Assembly: GCF_013522825.1 (NCBI RefSeq)
Contig: NZ_JAAMQZ010000002.1
Coordinates: 124,001-188,000 of the forward strand
Source of the DNA: Stutzerimonas stutzeri
GTDB lineage: Bacteria; Pseudomonadota; Gammaproteobacteria; Pseudomonadales; Pseudomonadaceae
DNA: 64,000 nucleotides
Direction of reading: 5' to 3'
The notes under the pieces were generated by a model. It did no database searches. It was not told the origin of the DNA and saw only the letters and a list, made by a program, of their open reading frames with translations. Made by a program: the position numbers and the translations under genes. Below are positions 37,566 to 47,066 of the stretch, in pieces. How positions within the stretch are numbered: the stretch's first letter is position 1; each line of letters starts with the position of its first letter.

Positions 37566-38045
37566 TCAGCGCAACTTCTTGATGCGTTCGCTCGGGCTGA
37601 TCACGTCGGTGAGGCGGATGCCGAACTTCTCGTTCACCACCACCACTTCACCGTGGGCGATCAGGGTGCCGTTGACCAGCACATCCAGCGGCTCACCGGC
37701 CAGCCGGTCGAGTTCGACCACCGAGCCCTGGTTGAGCTGCAGCAGGTTGCGGATGCTGATCTCGGTACTGCCGACTTCCATGGAGATCGATACCGGAATA
37801 TCGAGGATCACATCCAGATTCGGCCCCTCGAGCCCGACCGAAGCCGAGCTCACTTTCGGGCTGCTGCCGAACTCCTCCAGCGGAGCCCGCGGCGGTGCCG
37901 CAGCCGCCGGAGCCACTGCCGGCCCCTGATTCAACAACGCATCGATATCGTCCTGGTTGGCATCACCCGCCTCGGCCAGCGCCGAAGCCCATTCATCGGC
38001 AAGCGCCTGCTCATCGGTAGATGTGTGTTCCTGTTCGTCTGCCAT
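37566..38045 (-). CDS. fliN: flagellar switch protein FliN
   Basis: A 159-residue C-ring protein. The C-terminal SpoA domain (about 78-155) matches FliN, with ILDIPVSISMEVGSTEISI and GEVVVVNEKFGIRLTDVISP. The N-terminal part is long and acidic, and carries NQDDIDALLNQG at 30-41, which resembles the CheY-binding N-terminal peptide of FliM. E. coli FliN lacks this motif. Confidence 0.96.
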   Translation of the reverse strand: MADEQEHTSTDEQALADEWASALAEAGDANQDDIDALLNQGPAVAPAAAAPPRAPLEEFGSSPKVSSASVGLEGPNLDVILDIPVSISMEVGSTEISIRNLLQLNQGSVVELDRLAGEPLDVLVNGTLIAHGEVVVVNEKFGIRLTDVISPSERIKKLR

Positions 38046-38084
38046 CGCAAATCCTCGACCGGCTAATAAATGATAAGGCCCGAA

Positions 38085-39056
38085 TCAGCGTGAACGCATC
38101 ACGGATTCCAGCACCTGCAGGGAGAGGTTGCCCTTGTGCGCGCCGAGCTTGACCTTGAAGGTTGGCATACCATTGGCGCGCAGGATCATGTCTTCGGGCA
38201 TTTCCACCGGAATGACATCGCCCGGCTGCATGTTGAGGATGTCGCGCAGCTTGAGCTGCCGCCGCACGACAGTGGCGCCAAGCGGTACGTTGACGTCAAG
38301 GATATCCTCGCGCAGAGCCTTGGACCAACGCTCGTCCTGGTCGCTGACATCCGACTGGAAACCGGCATCGAGCATCTCGCGGATCGGCTCGATCATCGAA
38401 TACGGCATGGTTACATGAAGATCGCCACCACCGCTGTCGAGTTCGATATGGAACGTCGAAACGACCACTACCTCGCTGGGGCTGACGATATTGGCCAGGG
38501 CCGGGTTCACTTCCGAATGCACGTATTCGAAATTGACATCCAGCACCGCATGCCAGGCCTCCTTCAGGTCGAGGAAAGCCTGTTCCAGCACCATGCGCAC
38601 CACGCGCAATTCGGTCGGAGTGAATTCACGGCCCTCGATCTTGGCATGGCGACCATCACCGCCAAAGAAATTGTCCACCAGCTTGAACACCAGCTTGGCG
38701 TCGAGAATGAACAGCGACGTGCCGCGCAGCGGCTTGATCTTCACCAGATTGAGGCTGGTGGGCACGTACAGCGAATGGATGTACTCGCCGAATTTCATCA
38801 CCTGTACGCCACCCACCGAAACGTCCGCCGAGCGGCGCAGCAGGTTGAACATGCTGATGCGTGTGTAGCGGGCGAAGCGCTCGTTGATCATTTCCAGGGT
38901 GGGCATGCGGCCACGGACGATGCGGTCCTGGCTGGTCAGGTCATAGCTCTTGATGCTGCCCGGTTCGGAATCGCCTTCGGTATCGACCAGGCCGTCGTCG
39001 ACCCCATGCAGGAGCGCGTCGATCTCGTCTTGCGAGAGCAGGTCTTGAACAGCCAT
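38085..39056 (-). CDS. fliM: flagellar switch protein FliM
   Basis: A 323-residue C-ring protein that binds CheY-P. The N-terminal docking peptide LLSQDEIDALLHGVDDG is at 6-22, the CheC-like middle domain contains GGVQVMKFGEYIHSL, and the C terminus has the SpoA domain. It follows fliL after 11 bases. Confidence 0.97.
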   Translation of the reverse strand: MAVQDLLSQDEIDALLHGVDDGLVDTEGDSEPGSIKSYDLTSQDRIVRGRMPTLEMINERFARYTRISMFNLLRRSADVSVGGVQVMKFGEYIHSLYVPTSLNLVKIKPLRGTSLFILDAKLVFKLVDNFFGGDGRHAKIEGREFTPTELRVVRMVLEQAFLDLKEAWHAVLDVNFEYVHSEVNPALANIVSPSEVVVVSTFHIELDSGGGDLHVTMPYSMIEPIREMLDAGFQSDVSDQDERWSKALREDILDVNVPLGATVVRRQLKLRDILNMQPGDVIPVEMPEDMILRANGMPTFKVKLGAHKGNLSLQVLESVMRSR

Positions 39057-39067
39057 CAGCGGGGCCC

Positions 39068-39601
39068 CTATTGAAGTACGAAGTTGGTAAACAGCACTTG
39101 CTCGATGGCCAGTTTGCCGATTTCCTTCTGGGCCAGCTCCTGAACGCTGGCGGTGGCCTGCTGGCGCAACATCTCCTGCCCCACGGGGGTAGCCAGTGAA
39201 GCGAACTCCTGGCTGGAGAAGAGCATGACCAGTTGATTGCGCAACAGGGGCATGTGTTCCTTCAGCGCATCCAGCGCCGCCTGATCGCGCGACATCAGGG
39301 CGACGCTCACCTGCATGTAACGCTGGCGACCGCCGGTGTTGCTGAAATTGACCACGAATGCCGGCGCCAGCACTTCATAGATGGCAGCCTGACGCTGAGG
39401 CGCCGCCTGGCTGCCTTGCGCCGCATCCGGACTTTTCGGCTCGCCCTTGTTCATGAAATACAGCGTGCTGCCCACCGACACTCCAACGGCCAGCAACAGA
39501 CCGAGTACGACCAGAACGATCAGCTTGAGTTTACGCTTGCCGTCCGCCGGAGCCGCAGCAGCGGGACTCGCTATATCCGGGGGACCCTGTGTTTTAGCCA
39601 T
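39068..39601 (-). CDS. fliL: flagellar basal body-associated protein FliL
   Basis: A 177-residue single-span membrane protein around the stator. The span is at about 27-48 after a basic patch KRKLKL, with a periplasmic stomatin-like domain and the typical C terminus EIGKLAIEQVLFTNFVLQ. It is the first gene of the fliLMNOPQR-flhB block and has its own sigma54 promoter. Confidence 0.95.
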   Translation of the reverse strand: MAKTQGPPDIASPAAAAPADGKRKLKLIVLVVLGLLLAVGVSVGSTLYFMNKGEPKSPDAAQGSQAAPQRQAAIYEVLAPAFVVNFSNTGGRQRYMQVSVALMSRDQAALDALKEHMPLLRNQLVMLFSSQEFASLATPVGQEMLRQQATASVQELAQKEIGKLAIEQVLFTNFVLQ

Positions 39602-39650
39602 GCCAAATATCCGTCATCACGCGTGATTTCATGTCGTTCAATGAGCTGGG

Positions 39651-39667
39651 AGCAACTGCTGTGCCAA
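39651..39667 (-). promoter_or_regulatory. sigma54 promoter of fliL
   Basis: On the minus strand TTGGCAC-AGCAG-TTGCT matches the sigma54 consensus fully, with GG and GC ten bases apart. The -12 element is about 50 bases before the fliL ATG, which fits FleQ/FleR-activated expression. Confidence 0.85.
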
Positions 39668-39751
39668 AGTATCGGCCAGTGAGGGAGCACAGTAAATGAC
39701 CAGCGGCCTGAGGGATTCCGAAGAAAGAGCTGCGCATTATCCCCGGAAAAC

Positions 39752-39785
39752 AAAAACCGGGCACCAACAGCCTGTTGGCACCCGG
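39752..39785 (-). terminator. intrinsic terminator of fliK
   Basis: Reading from fliK, a stem formed by CCGGGTGCCAACAG and CTGTTGGTGCCCGG (two G-T wobbles) is followed by a T-tract. It ends about 25 bases after the fliK stop and insulates the fliL promoter. Confidence 0.9.
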
Positions 39786-39809
39786 CTCTTTGAACCCACG
39801 TGAAAGGCG

Positions 39810-41042
39810 TCAGGCGTAGTAATCCACCAGCCCGCGCGCATCACCAGCCCTTGCACCGCTGATTTCCATCGAGCCCTGAACCACCTCCCCCTCATCACCG
39901 GCCAACCCGGCAATGGCACCGCCACGCCCCTCACGCGACTCGGCGTCGCCTTCGCCCTGACGACCGTGCGCGGACTGATCCGATACGTTCACATCCATGC
40001 TCATGCCCTGCTGCGAGAACATGTCGCGCAAGCGCTGCATCTGCCCTTCCAGCGTTTCACGAACGCCGGCGTGAGGGCTAAGGAAGGTCACCTGACTGTG
40101 CTCCTTGCTCATGTCGATGCGAATTTCCATGCGGCCCAGTTCGGCCGGGTCGAGCTGTATTTCCGCCGACTTGAGGTTCTGGCTCGACAGCCACATCACC
40201 CGATCAACCACCGCTTCGCTCAAGCCGGGCTGCTGCATTTGCAGCGGCTGTCCCGGGACCAGTACGGGGCGCTGTGCCTGCTGGGCCTGATTTTGCTGTG
40301 AAATCGCCTGAGTCAGGGTATTGAGCCGGTCAGGCGCGGCATCGACGGCACTGCTGCGGCTCTCCTTCGGCGCGATCTGCTGATCGAGCAGCTCGGCAAA
40401 ATCCTCCTCAAGCGAAAACGTCTCGCCATCCTCGCTGGCCATCTCGTCTGGAAGCAGATTCGCGGAAAGGTACGCTTTCGCTTCGGTAACAGCCTCACCT
40501 TCAGCCAAGCCTTGCGCGGGCAACATTTTCTGCGCTGTCGCCTGGGTCTCGACCAGCGAATGCTGCGCCATCAACGAATCCTCGGCCTCCGGCGCGGCGT
40601 CGGATGCTGTCATGGGCATTTGCCCCTGCGGCCAACCTGTCAGGAGTTCGCCATCTGGTGTTTGCAGTGCCTCATCCGCACCTTCGGCCTGCCCCCCCAT
40701 ACCCAGTAACAGCAACGGATCGAGCTCGACTTCAGCCCCCTGCTCCGCCCCCTCGGTTACCGGCAAGTCGTTGCCAGCCTCGGCAAGGCCCGGCGTTTGC
40801 GTGCCGCTTTTCTCGGCGGTTTCATCTGCGGACTTGTCTTTGCCGGACGTGTTGCGCGCGGCAGTGGCAGCGCCATCCTGACGCTCGACAGGTTTGCCCT
40901 GGCGCTCCCTGGCATAGACGTCGGCAAAGCTGGAAGCATCGTCCCGGCCGGCTTGCGAAGCATTCCTGGAAGAGGTGCTCGCGGTCTTGGCGACTGTCGC
41001 CGGCGCCTTGGTGTTGAGCAATAAATCAGGAGAAACGGCCAT
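39810..41042 (-). CDS. fliK: flagellar hook-length control protein FliK
   Basis: A 410-residue secreted ruler protein. The N-terminal and middle parts are rich in Ala/Glu/Gln/Ser with little order; the C-terminal Flg_hook domain (about 290-375) contains LSSQNLKSAEIQLDPAELGRMEIRI-type sequence (seen at about 283-307) and EHSQVTFLSPHAGVRETLE. The ATG at 41042 gives MAVSPDLLLN; the frame opens 17 codons earlier. It has its own sigma54 promoter and terminator, so it is a separate transcription unit. Confidence 0.92.
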   Translation of the reverse strand: MAVSPDLLLNTKAPATVAKTASTSSRNASQAGRDDASSFADVYARERQGKPVERQDGAATAARNTSGKDKSADETAEKSGTQTPGLAEAGNDLPVTEGAEQGAEVELDPLLLLGMGGQAEGADEALQTPDGELLTGWPQGQMPMTASDAAPEAEDSLMAQHSLVETQATAQKMLPAQGLAEGEAVTEAKAYLSANLLPDEMASEDGETFSLEEDFAELLDQQIAPKESRSSAVDAAPDRLNTLTQAISQQNQAQQAQRPVLVPGQPLQMQQPGLSEAVVDRVMWLSSQNLKSAEIQLDPAELGRMEIRIDMSKEHSQVTFLSPHAGVRETLEGQMQRLRDMFSQQGMSMDVNVSDQSAHGRQGEGDAESREGRGGAIAGLAGDEGEVVQGSMEISGARAGDARGLVDYYA

Positions 41043-41092
41043 GAATAGTTCCGCTTGAAGTAATGAGTTGTGTAGCCCCTGAGTCAATCTCA

Positions 41093-41109
41093 AGCAAACT
41101 CCGGGCCAG
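41093..41109 (-). promoter_or_regulatory. sigma54 promoter of fliK
   Basis: On the minus strand TGGCCC-GGAGT-TTGCT has GG and GC ten bases apart and one mismatch in the -24 box. It lies between the Hpt gene and fliK, about 50 bases before the fliK ATG. Confidence 0.75.
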
Positions 41110-41144
41110 TAACAAGCTCAGGATATCGATTCCGTAGCGCCGTC

Positions 41145-41501
41145 TCAGCCAGGCCCACAAAAACGCTGGCGCTCGGCACGATAGAGAATCCGCACAATGG
41201 CAAACTCGCGTTCGATTCGCTCGATCAGTTCGCACGCCTCTTCAAGCTGTCCGCGCTGCGCGGCCTCTTCCAGGGCATGGCAATGTTCGGCCAGCAGGGC
41301 GGCGCCCATGTTGCTGCAACTGCCCTTGAAGCTGTGCGCCGCCTGGCGAAGGTACTCTGCGTCAGCACTTCGGCAGGTCGTCTGCAGCAGGCGCAGCCTT
41401 TCCTCGGAATCGCCAAGAAAGGTATCCAGCAACTGCGGGTATTCAGCCTCCATTACCTGCTGGAGTTTCAGCAGGACACTCGCGTCCAGATGATCGGCCA
41501 C
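41145..41501 (-). CDS. histidine phosphotransfer (Hpt) domain protein
   Basis: A 118-residue single Hpt domain, four-helix type, with the phospho-acceptor histidine in QAAHSFKGSCSNMGA. It lies between fliJ and fliK, as in other pseudomonads. The GTG giving MADHLDASVLL was chosen because GGGAG precedes it by seven bases; a TTG seven codons upstream is the alternative. Its partner kinase and regulator are not known from this sequence. A role in a phosphorelay touching flagella or biofilm control is inference. Confidence 0.88.
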   Translation of the reverse strand: MADHLDASVLLKLQQVMEAEYPQLLDTFLGDSEERLRLLQTTCRSADAEYLRQAAHSFKGSCSNMGAALLAEHCHALEEAAQRGQLEEACELIERIEREFAIVRILYRAERQRFCGPG

Positions 41502-41656
41502 GGCACTGCTCCCGGTTCTCAATCAAGCCTATCCAGTCGGCCCCAGTCCCTACGCTGAGCATGCGCTGCAAACTGCTCTGCCACCGTCATGGTCACCGTG
41601 GCCTTACTCATTTCGTCAACAATTTGACCAGAGCCCATAATCTGTCACCGCAAAAT

Positions 41657-42109
41657 TCAATCTTGCCTCGGGCGGCCCGCCAGACGCTGTGAAAATTCGT
41701 CGAGCAGCTTCTGCTCGCGCTTGTCGGCAGCGGTTCGCGCTTCCTGCAGATAACGCTCGACCAGCTTGCGCAAGCCGTCCAGCCGGGCACGGCGCTGCTG
41801 CCATTGCTGACGCAGCTTGTCCAGGTTGGCCTGGTGCCAGTCCACGCTGCGCTGCTGCTGGCCGATGGCCGATTCGAGCTGTGAAAGGAAACGCTGATAG
41901 TTGACCAGCCACTGACCGGACACGCCCTGACTGCCCTGCGTCATCCATTGCTGCTGGTAATCACTGAAATACTGGCGCAACTCGCCCAGCTTGGCTTCGG
42001 CCTGGGAAAGCTGGGTCTGGCCCTGGCCGAACAGACGTGCGGCCTCGCGCTCGGCACGCTCGGCCATATCGATCACCGGGGCCAGGCGGGCCGCTCGACT
42101 CGCAGGCAA
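41657..42109 (-). CDS. fliJ: flagellar export chaperone FliJ
   Basis: A 150-residue coiled-coil protein of the export ATPase complex, which links FliI and FlhA. The sequence is Gln/Arg-rich and almost wholly helical, and the segment SQGVSGQWLVNYQRFLSQLE is characteristic of Pseudomonas FliJ. The start is a TTG four bases after the fliI stop, giving MPASRAARLAPVI, in agreement with relatives. Confidence 0.93.
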   Translation of the reverse strand: MPASRAARLAPVIDMAERAEREAARLFGQGQTQLSQAEAKLGELRQYFSDYQQQWMTQGSQGVSGQWLVNYQRFLSQLESAIGQQQRSVDWHQANLDKLRQQWQQRRARLDGLRKLVERYLQEARTAADKREQKLLDEFSQRLAGRPRQD

Positions 42110-42112
42110 GGG

Positions 42113-43471
42113 TTAGCCGCCGGGCCGGGGATTGAACACGGTGGCCAGCAAGGCTTCGCTCTGCGCCAGGTGCTCGGACTCGTTCAACCCCTGGCGCAGG
42201 TAGCCAACCATCTCGGCCTGTCGGGCGATAGCCAGGTCGGTCTCCGGATCGCCACCCGGCACATAGGCGCCGACGCTGATCAGATCGCGGCTCTGCTGGT
42301 AACGCGACCAGAGCTGCTTGAAGCGCTGCGAATGGCGCACATGCTCGGCGCTGACCACTTGCGGCATCACCCGGCTGATGGAGGCTTCGATATCGATGGC
42401 CGGGTAGTGACCTTCCTCGGCCAGGCGCCGGGACAGCACGATATGGCCATCGAGCACACCCCGCGCGGCATCGGCGATGGGGTCCTGCTGGTCGTCACCT
42501 TCCGACAGCACCGTGTAGAAAGCCGTGATCGAACCACCGCCCTCCTCGGCATTGCCGGCGCGCTCCACCAGGCTCGGCAGCTTGGCGAACACCGAGGGTG
42601 GATAACCCTTGGTCGCCGGCGGTTCGCCAATGGCCAGGGCAATTTCGCGCTGGGCCTGGGCGAAACGCGTCAGCGAATCCATCAGCAGCAGCACGTTCTT
42701 GCCCTTGTCGCGAAAATACTCGGCGATACGGGTGCAGTACATGGCCGCGCGCAGGCGCATCAACGGCGCTTCGTCAGCTGGCGAGGCGACCACCACGGAG
42801 CGCTTGATGCTCTCTTCGGTGAGGATGTTCTCGATGAATTCCTTGACCTCGCGGCCCCGCTCGCCGATCAGCCCGACGACAATGATGTCGGCCTCGGTGA
42901 AGCGGGTCATCATGCCCAGCAACACCGACTTGCCCACGCCGGTGCCGGCGAAAAGCCCCAGACGCTGGCCGCGACCGACCGTCAGCAGGCCGTTGATGCT
43001 GCGAATGCCGACGTCCAGCGGTTCGCTGATGGGGTGGCGCTTGAGCGGGTTGATCACCGGGCCGTCCATTGGCACCCAGTCCTCGGCCTTCATCCCGCCC
43101 TTGCCATCCAGCGCCCGCCCGGCGCCGTCGAGCACCCGACCGAGCATCGACATGCCCATCGGCAGCCGCCCGGTATTGGGTAATGGCACCACACGGGCAC
43201 CCGGCGCGATGCCGGCCAGGCTGCCGACCGGCATCAGGTAGAGTTTGCCGCTGGAAAAGCCCATCACCTCGGCCTCGACCTGGGAGGGATGGTAGCTGTC
43301 CTCGTTGATCACCAGGCAGCGGCTGCCAACGGCGGCGCGCAGCCCTTCGGCCTCCAGTGTCAGGCCGACCATACGCAACAGCCGACCCTCGAGGATCGGC
43401 TGGCTGGGTAGTTTGATCGCCTCGCCGTAAACCTCTAGGCGCCTGGCGAAACTGGTCCGGTCAAGGCGCAT
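42113..43471 (-). CDS. fliI: flagellar export ATPase FliI
   Basis: A 452-residue F1-type ATPase that powers unfolding and export of flagellar substrates. Walker [10 protein letters not shown] (about 170-178), Walker [13 protein letters not shown] and the segment [19 protein letters not shown] are clear. It overlaps fliH by 11 bases and is followed directly by fliJ. Confidence 0.97.
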   Translation of the reverse strand: MRLDRTSFARRLEVYGEAIKLPSQPILEGRLLRMVGLTLEAEGLRAAVGSRCLVINEDSYHPSQVEAEVMGFSSGKLYLMPVGSLAGIAPGARVVPLPNTGRLPMGMSMLGRVLDGAGRALDGKGGMKAEDWVPMDGPVINPLKRHPISEPLDVGIRSINGLLTVGRGQRLGLFAGTGVGKSVLLGMMTRFTEADIIVVGLIGERGREVKEFIENILTEESIKRSVVVASPADEAPLMRLRAAMYCTRIAEYFRDKGKNVLLLMDSLTRFAQAQREIALAIGEPPATKGYPPSVFAKLPSLVERAGNAEEGGGSITAFYTVLSEGDDQQDPIADAARGVLDGHIVLSRRLAEEGHYPAIDIEASISRVMPQVVSAEHVRHSQRFKQLWSRYQQSRDLISVGAYVPGGDPETDLAIARQAEMVGYLRQGLNESEHLAQSEALLATVFNPRPGG

Positions 43472-44258
43472 CGGAGCTCTCTATATCCGTGCCCTTGCCT
43501 GGATGCAGATCCAGATGCAGATCCGCTTCGGGCGGGCTGGTGGCATTCTCGCGCTGTTGCTCGAACAGCTGCTTGATCGCCTGCGCCAGCCGCGTTTCGA
43601 TGCTGGCGTCGATACGGCTGTGTTCGGTTTCGATCCGGCAACCGCCGGGCAGCAGGTCTGCGTCCTCGACGATCTTCCAGCTTTCCTCGTGACGCTCGCG
43701 CAGCCCCTTGACCAGCTCGAAGTCCTGCGGATTGATATGGATGCGCACGTTGCCGGCGCCCATGGGCAGCAGCTTCAGGGCTTCGCGCAGCACCTGGTGT
43801 ATCTGGCTGGAATCGGTCAGCAGGTCGCGCTGGATGACCTCCCGGGCCAATTGGCTGACCAGCGTGACCATGGCGTGTTCAAGGTTGCGATCCTGTTCGG
43901 CGATAGGGTCGAGCAGTTGCGTCATCAGCCGCTCCAGGCTGTCGAGCCGGGGCGCCAGGGCCGCCTCGGCTTCCTGTCGGGCCTTGAGCTGACCGGCATG
44001 GAAGCCGTCCTTTTCGCCGGTGCTGAAACCTTCGTTGTAGGCCTCCTGGCGAATCGCCTCCAGCTCATCGAGGGTCAGCGGCTTGACCTCCTCGACGGGC
44101 ACATCTTCGCTATGGGAAAGCTCTTCGGCATCAGCCGGCCCGATTTCGTCGGACGCCGGCGGCTCTTCGCCCGGCTCGTCGAAACTCGGCAAGGCCCAGC
44201 GATCGAAGACATTGATGTCCTTCGCGCGGATGACATCGCTGGGGTTTTCCCTGGACAT
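43461..44258 (-). CDS. fliH: flagellar export ATPase regulator FliH
   Basis: A 265-residue stator-like inhibitor of FliI. The N-terminal part is acidic, the middle (about 80-130) has alanine/glycine-containing helical repeats such as [19 protein letters not shown] with GxxxG spacing typical of FliH, and the C-terminal domain is V-ATPase subunit E-like. It starts three bases after fliG and overlaps fliI. Confidence 0.94.
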   Translation of the reverse strand: MSRENPSDVIRAKDINVFDRWALPSFDEPGEEPPASDEIGPADAEELSHSEDVPVEEVKPLTLDELEAIRQEAYNEGFSTGEKDGFHAGQLKARQEAEAALAPRLDSLERLMTQLLDPIAEQDRNLEHAMVTLVSQLAREVIQRDLLTDSSQIHQVLREALKLLPMGAGNVRIHINPQDFELVKGLRERHEESWKIVEDADLLPGGCRIETEHSRIDASIETRLAQAIKQLFEQQRENATSPPEADLHLDLHPGKGTDIESSDAP

Positions 44259-44261
44259 GGT

Positions 44262-45278
44262 TTAGATCATCTCTTCGCCGCCCTTGCCGCCGAGCACGAT
44301 TTCTCCGGCTTCGGCCATGCGACGGGCAATGGTGAGGATTTCCTTCTGGGCACTCTCGACTTCGCTGATGCGTACCGGCCCCTTGGCTTCCAGATCGTCA
44401 CGCAGCAATTCACCGGCGCGCTTGGACATGTTCTTGAAGACTTTTTCCTTGATCGCCTCGTCGGCACCCTTGAGCGCCATCACCAGCACCTCGGAGGATA
44501 CTTCACGCAGCAACGTCTGGATGCCCCGGTCATCGACATCGGCCAGGTTGTCGAAGACGAACATCAGGTCTTCGATCTGCGCCGACAGGTCTTCGTCGAT
44601 GTCGCGGATGGCGTCCATCAACTGGCCTTCGACCGAGCTGTCGAGGAAGTTCATGATGTCGGCGGCGCGCTTCACGCCCCCCAGGGTCGCCCGGCTGGTG
44701 TTGGAGTTGCCGGAGAACTGCTTCTCGAGAATCTGGTTGAGCTCCTTCAGGGCCGCCGGCTGCACGGTATTGAGCGAGGACACACGCAGGACGATGTCCA
44801 GCCGCGCCTTGTGGTCGAAATGCGACAGCACCTCACCGGCCTGATCCGGATCGAGGTAGGCCACGACGATGGCCTGGATCTGCGGGTGCTCATAGCGAAT
44901 CACGTCGGCAACCGCGCGCGGCTCCATCCACTTGAGGCTGTCCAGACCGCTGGTGTTGCCGCCCAGCAGGATGCGGTCGATCAGGCCGCCGGCCTTGTCT
45001 TCGCCCAGCGCCTGGGTAAGCATCTTGCGGATATAGCCGTCGGAACCCACACCCAGGCTGGTCTGATCGCCGACGATCTCGACGAATTCGCTCATCACCC
45101 GCTCGACCTGGTCGCGATGGATGTTGCGCATCTGCGCCATGGCCGTGCCCACGCGCTGCACTTCCTTGGGACCGAGATGGCGCAGCACCTGCGCGGCATC
45201 GGCCTCGCCAAGGGACAACAGCAGGATCGCGGCCTTGTCGACCTTGTTCAGCTTGGTGGCAATACGGGCATCACTCAT
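44262..45278 (-). CDS. fliG: flagellar switch protein FliG
   Basis: A 338-residue rotor protein at the stator interface. Armadillo-like helices and the C-terminal torque helix with charged residues (KGADEAIKEKVFKNMSKRAG) are visible, along with the EHPQ motif in RYEHPQIQAIVVAYLDPDQA. It overlaps fliF by eight bases. Confidence 0.97.
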   Translation of the reverse strand: MSDARIATKLNKVDKAAILLLSLGEADAAQVLRHLGPKEVQRVGTAMAQMRNIHRDQVERVMSEFVEIVGDQTSLGVGSDGYIRKMLTQALGEDKAGGLIDRILLGGNTSGLDSLKWMEPRAVADVIRYEHPQIQAIVVAYLDPDQAGEVLSHFDHKARLDIVLRVSSLNTVQPAALKELNQILEKQFSGNSNTSRATLGGVKRAADIMNFLDSSVEGQLMDAIRDIDEDLSAQIEDLMFVFDNLADVDDRGIQTLLREVSSEVLVMALKGADEAIKEKVFKNMSKRAGELLRDDLEAKGPVRISEVESAQKEILTIARRMAEAGEIVLGGKGGEEMI

Positions 45279-47052
45279 CGGCGTTGATCCACTCTTTGAC
45301 GACCTGGGCCACCCGGCCCGGGTCTTCAGCTACCAGATTCTTGATGGCATTCAGTTGCGCATCGTATCCCTCGGTCGGGCTCGGCAGCATGATGCTCTGC
45401 GGCCCGCTCAGGCTGACCCGGTCACTGGCCAGCGCACCCTCGGCATCCACGTCGCCCAACTCGGCGTCACCGCCGACCGGCTGCAGCTCCTTGCCCTTGC
45501 CGGCATGGGTCAGGTTATTGAGTACCGGGCGCAGCACGCCGAACACCAGCACCAGGATGAACAGCACGCCGAGCACCTGCTTGACGACGTCCCAGAACCA
45601 CGGCTGCGAATAGAACGCCGGCTCTTCGAAGGCTTCATCGAAGGAGTCAGGCGCAAAGGGCGCATTGATCACGCTGACACTGTCGCCACGGCTGGCATCG
45701 AAGCCCACGGCGTCCTGCACCAGGCGGGTGAAGCGCGCCAATTCTTCGGCGGTTCGCGGCACCCGCGTGGCTTGTCCGTCGGCGTCAATCGCGACCTGAT
45801 CGTCCAGCACCACGGCAACCGACAGGCGGCGCAGGCGTCCCTGTTGCTGCTTGGTGTAGCTGATGGAGCGATCCAGTTCATAATTGCGCGTCGATTGCTC
45901 GCGTTTGTCTGCCGGATACGGCGCCAGCATCGGCTGGCCGGTCACCGGGTCCATGATCTGCTGGCCGTTGGCGTCCAGCAGGGGCTGACCAGGTGCGACG
46001 GCACCGGCGGCGGCCTGTCCGGCCAGGGCATTTTCCGGTGCCGTGGCCGGGCCTGGCGGCTGGTTGCTCAGCGCGCCCGGGACGCCTTGCGGACCGAGGC
46101 TGCTCTGGCGCTGTTCGTTGACGCTTTGTTCGCTGCGCAGCGCCGGCTGATCGGGGTTGAAGGTTTCCGAGGTGGATTCGACGGCGCTGAAATCGACATC
46201 GGCGGACACTTCGGCCTTGTAGCGGCCACTGCCCAGCACCGGCTGCAGGATGTTATGCACGCGCTGGGTATAGAGGCTTTCCATGCGGCGACTGTAGTCG
46301 AACTGCTTGCCGGCCATGCTCAGCTCGGTCAGCTCCTGCTGGTCGGACAGCAGGTTGCCCTTCTGGTCCACCACGGTGATCTGCGACTTGTTCAGCTCCG
46401 GCACGCTGGTCGCCACCAGGTTGATGATCGCCATTACCTGGCTCGGCTCGAGGCTGCGCCCCGGGTAGAGTTCCACCAGTACCGAGGCACTGGGCTTGCG
46501 CTCGTCGCGAACGAATACCGAGCTTTTCGGAATCGCCAGGTGCACACGCGCAGCCTTGACATTGTTCAGGCTGGAGACGGTACGCCCCAGCTCACCCTCC
46601 AGACCACGGCGATAGCGGGTGGCCTCCATGAACTGGCTGGTGCCAAGCCCCTGCTCCCGGTCGAGGATTTCAAAGCCGATATTACTGTCAGCCGGCGCGA
46701 TGCCGGCACTGGCGAGCCGCAGCCGCGCCCGGGCGAGATCGCCCGCCTTGACCAGCAAGGCGCCGGAAGTGGGCTCCACGGTGTAGGCGATATCGGCAGC
46801 CGCGAGGGTTTCCATGACCTGATTGGCGTCCATGCCGGCAAGGCTGCCGAGCAGCGGACGGTAGTCCGGCTGCTGCGACCAGAGCACCACGGCAAAACCT
46901 ATGGCGACACTCGCAGCCAGCCCGACAAGCAGGCCGATCTGCCGCAGCATCGACATTTCGGAAAGATTTTCCAGGAAGGACAGGCCAAGCAGAGGCTTCT
47001 TCGGCTCACCCGAATCAACCGTCACTGGAACCTTGCCAAGTGCGTCAGCCAT
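45271..47052 (-). CDS. fliF: flagellar MS-ring protein FliF
   Basis: A 593-residue membrane protein that forms the MS ring. It has two membrane spans (about 38-58 and 470-490), ring-building motifs in the periplasmic part (GLGTSQFMEATRYRRGLEGELGRT-type sequence near residue 140) and a C-terminal FliG-binding tail VAEDPGRVAQVVKEWINADE. Long Gln/Pro/Ala-rich sequence at about 310-370 is variable in the family. It follows fliE after 14 bases. Confidence 0.97.
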   Translation of the reverse strand: MADALGKVPVTVDSGEPKKPLLGLSFLENLSEMSMLRQIGLLVGLAASVAIGFAVVLWSQQPDYRPLLGSLAGMDANQVMETLAAADIAYTVEPTSGALLVKAGDLARARLRLASAGIAPADSNIGFEILDREQGLGTSQFMEATRYRRGLEGELGRTVSSLNNVKAARVHLAIPKSSVFVRDERKPSASVLVELYPGRSLEPSQVMAIINLVATSVPELNKSQITVVDQKGNLLSDQQELTELSMAGKQFDYSRRMESLYTQRVHNILQPVLGSGRYKAEVSADVDFSAVESTSETFNPDQPALRSEQSVNEQRQSSLGPQGVPGALSNQPPGPATAPENALAGQAAAGAVAPGQPLLDANGQQIMDPVTGQPMLAPYPADKREQSTRNYELDRSISYTKQQQGRLRRLSVAVVLDDQVAIDADGQATRVPRTAEELARFTRLVQDAVGFDASRGDSVSVINAPFAPDSFDEAFEEPAFYSQPWFWDVVKQVLGVLFILVLVFGVLRPVLNNLTHAGKGKELQPVGGDAELGDVDAEGALASDRVSLSGPQSIMLPSPTEGYDAQLNAIKNLVAEDPGRVAQVVKEWINADE

Positions 47053-47066
47053 CGTTCAACCCTGCC

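Noticed and set aside
39670..39695. GCCGATA upstream of fliL as a sigma28 promoter
   Set aside because: No TCAAG or TAAAG at 14-16 bases; the overlapping sigma54 site is far better.
41565..41595. A TGGCAG...TTTGC sequence upstream of the Hpt gene as a sigma54 promoter
   Set aside because: GG and GC are 11 bases apart, not the required 10.
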